A DNA stretch of 8,032 nt. It comes from DATJJW01 sp035491935. GTDB taxonomy: Bacteria; Pseudomonadota; Alphaproteobacteria; ATCC43930; CGMCC-115725. The notes beneath the pieces were generated by a model, which was not told where the DNA came from, did no database searches, and saw nothing but the letters and a program-made list of their open reading frames with translations. Where the stretch lies: NCBI GenBank assembly GCA_035491935.1, contig DATJJW010000085.1:1-8032 (forward strand), written 5' to 3'. Positions 6,581 to 8,032 of this stretch are shown here, piece by piece. Every line of letters begins with the position of its first letter. The stretch's first letter is position 1. Both the position numbers and the translations under genes were made by a program.

Positions 6581-6589
6581 AAAGCGCCG

Positions 6590-8032
6590 ATGCGCCTCAT
6601 TCTCCATATTTTCCTGCCTCTGCTGCTGATCGCGGCGTGTCCTGCCTACGCGGCGGATGTCGGTGCCGTCTCGCCCTGGGCGAAGACGCCCCAGGCCGCG
6701 GTCCGGCTGGTGGCGGCACCTGCTACGAATGCAACCTCGGGACCGGATGCCGGGACAATCCGCCTCGGTCTCGAATTCGATCTGGCTGCCGGCTGGAAGA
6801 CCTATTGGCGCTCGCCCGGCGATGCCGGGTTTCCGGCCTCCATCGACTGGAAGGGCTCGTCCAACGTCAAGCCGGGCCCGCTCGATTGGCCGGTGCCGAC
6901 GCGCTACTCGCTGCAGGGGCTGGAGACCTTCGGCTATGAAGGGCGGCTCGTCCTGCCGCTGACGGCCATGCGGACGGATCCGACGAAGCCCACGCATCTC
7001 TCGGCCACGGTCGATTTCCTGACCTGCGCCACGCTATGCGTGCCGAACCATGTCGACCTGGCACTCGACCTGGCGCCCGGCGCCGTGCCGGCGGGCCAAG
7101 CGCCCCTGCTCGACCATTGGATGGCGCGGGTGCCGACCGGTTTCCGCACCGACCTCACCATCATCTCGGCGGCTTCCGGCGGCATCGGGCGCAGCGCCTT
7201 TCTCGACATATTGGTCGGCGCCGCGCCGCCCATGGCGTCGCCCGACGTCATGATCGAGGGCGATGGCGCCGTCGTCTCACGTCCGCCGCAGGTCATTCCC
7301 CAATCCCCGGTCACGGCCGTGCTGCGTCTGACCGATCCCAGCGACAAGGACGGCGCGCTCGCCAAGCTTTCGGGCAAGCATATCGCCATCACCGTGGTCG
7401 ACCGCGCGACCCTTGGTGCCCCGACGCCACGCGCCGTGACCCACGCGGACGTCCCCGTGCTGCATGCCGAGACGGCAGCGCAATCGGCCAATTCCGTGCC
7501 CTTGTCGCGTGGCATCCTGCTGGCGGCGCTGCTGGGTGGGCTCATCCTCAACGTCATGCCCTGCGTGCTGCCGGTCCTGTCGCTCAAGGTGCTGGGGCTG
7601 GCGGGCTTGAACCATGTCGACCGCCGGCGCCGGCGGCTGGGCTTCGTGGCCGGTGCCGCCGGCATCGTCGTCTCGTTCATGGCACTGGGCATCGTGCTGG
7701 CGGTGGCCAAGGCGGCTGGGCAAAGCATCGGCTGGGGCGTGCAGTTCCAGCACCCTCTGTTCCTCAGCACCTTGGCCGCGATCACCACCGCGTTCGCCGG
7801 CAATCTGTTCGGCTGGTTCGAGGTGCCGATGCCGTCGCTGGGACTACCGGCCTCGCGTTCGGGCGAACCATCCTTGCTCGGTCATTTCGTCACCGGCATC
7901 TTCGCCACGGTGCTGGCGACACCCTGCTCGGCGCCGTTTCTCGGCACGGCGGTGGGCTTCGCGCTCGCCGGCAGCATCGGCGACATCATGGCCGTATTCC
8001 TGTGCTTGGGGCTGGGCTTCGCCCTGCCGCAG
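6590..8032 (+). CDS. DsbD/ScsB-family thiol:disulfide interchange protein, partial at C-terminus
   Basis: Inner-membrane electron carrier that moves reductant from cytosolic thioredoxin to periplasmic thiol proteins. The frame is open from ATG 6590 to the window edge (481 residues). Residues 1-21 are a signal peptide (AYA before Ala22). A large periplasmic domain (about 22-300) follows, containing Cys146 and Cys150 in DFLTCATLCVP, the redox pair of the N-terminal DsbD domain. The membrane part begins near residue 307; NVMPCVLPVLSLK (Cys325) and ATPCSAPFLG (Cys446) carry the two Cys-Pro transmembrane thiols, 121 residues apart, close to the spacing in E. coli DsbD. The periplasmic part is about twice that of E. 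coli DsbD and the Cys motifs read like ScsB, so a ScsB-type protein is more likely than classical DsbD. The C-terminal thioredoxin-like domain, if present, lies beyond the window. The start has a good Shine-Dalgarno (AGGAAAG, 6578-6584). No accessory scs genes are visible in the window. Confidence 0.93.
   Translation, partial: MRLILHIFLPLLLIAACPAYAADVGAVSPWAKTPQAAVRLVAAPATNATSGPDAGTIRLGLEFDLAAGWKTYWRSPGDAGFPASIDWKGSSNVKPGPLDWPVPTRYSLQGLETFGYEGRLVLPLTAMRTDPTKPTHLSATVDFLTCATLCVPNHVDLALDLAPGAVPAGQAPLLDHWMARVPTGFRTDLTIISAASGGIGRSAFLDILVGAAPPMASPDVMIEGDGAVVSRPPQVIPQSPVTAVLRLTDPSDKDGALAKLSGKHIAITVVDRATLGAPTPRAVTHADVPVLHAETAAQSANSVPLSRGILLAALLGGLILNVMPCVLPVLSLKVLGLAGLNHVDRRRRRLGFVAGAAGIVVSFMALGIVLAVAKAAGQSIGWGVQFQHPLFLSTLAAITTAFAGNLFGWFEVPMPSLGLPASRSGEPSLLGHFVTGIFATVLATPCSAPFLGTAVGFALAGSIGDIMAVFLCLGLGFALPQ

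Noticed and set aside
6125..6997. Minus-strand open frame spanning the yqgE/DsbD-family intergenic region
   Set aside because: It runs across the start regions of two real divergent genes in a shadow frame and has an Arg-rich composition.

Overview
The window is GC-rich, densely coded DNA from an alphaproteobacterium. The evidence is the threonine synthase / M16 peptidase / GNAT gene trio, the YqgE and ScsB-type DsbD pair, and codon use strongly biased to G or C in third positions. A member of the Rhodospirillales or a related order would fit, but the sequence alone does not fix the genus. I see no rRNA, tRNA, CRISPR array, transposase, phage gene or toxin-antitoxin pair.

Layout from left to right. 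Positions 1-639 (minus) hold the N-terminal 213 residues of a secreted protein with two similar beta-rich modules, cut by the left edge. A 258-base divergent intergenic region follows. Positions 898-2358 (plus) encode a 14-TM-type DHA2 (EmrB/QacA, MdtD-like) drug efflux permease. After a 108-130 base gap comes a tight plus-strand operon: threonine synthase (thrC, about 2491-3942), a zinc M16 peptidase of the processing-peptidase type (3942-5201, overlapping thrC by one base) and a RimJ/RimL-like GNAT acetyltransferase (5212-5811). Convergent to it, with only 12 bases between stop codons, is a YqgE/AlgH (UPF0301) gene on the minus strand (5824-6429). A repeat-rich 160-base divergent intergenic region separates yqgE from a DsbD/ScsB-family thiol:disulfide interchange membrane protein (6590 to the right edge, 481 residues visible, C-terminus missing).

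Functionally this is mostly housekeeping: last step of threonine synthesis, proteolysis, protein or small-molecule acetylation, and delivery of reductant to the periplasm, with one efflux permease. The two edge genes were recovered by reading the frames to the window ends. I did not find a convincing undescribed system. The most interesting non-coding signals are the layered palindromes and direct repeats between yqgE and the DsbD-family gene, the G-U-dependent hairpin that holds both stop codons of the convergent acetyltransferase/yqgE pair, and possible leaderless or weakly signalled translation starts of yqgE and thrC.
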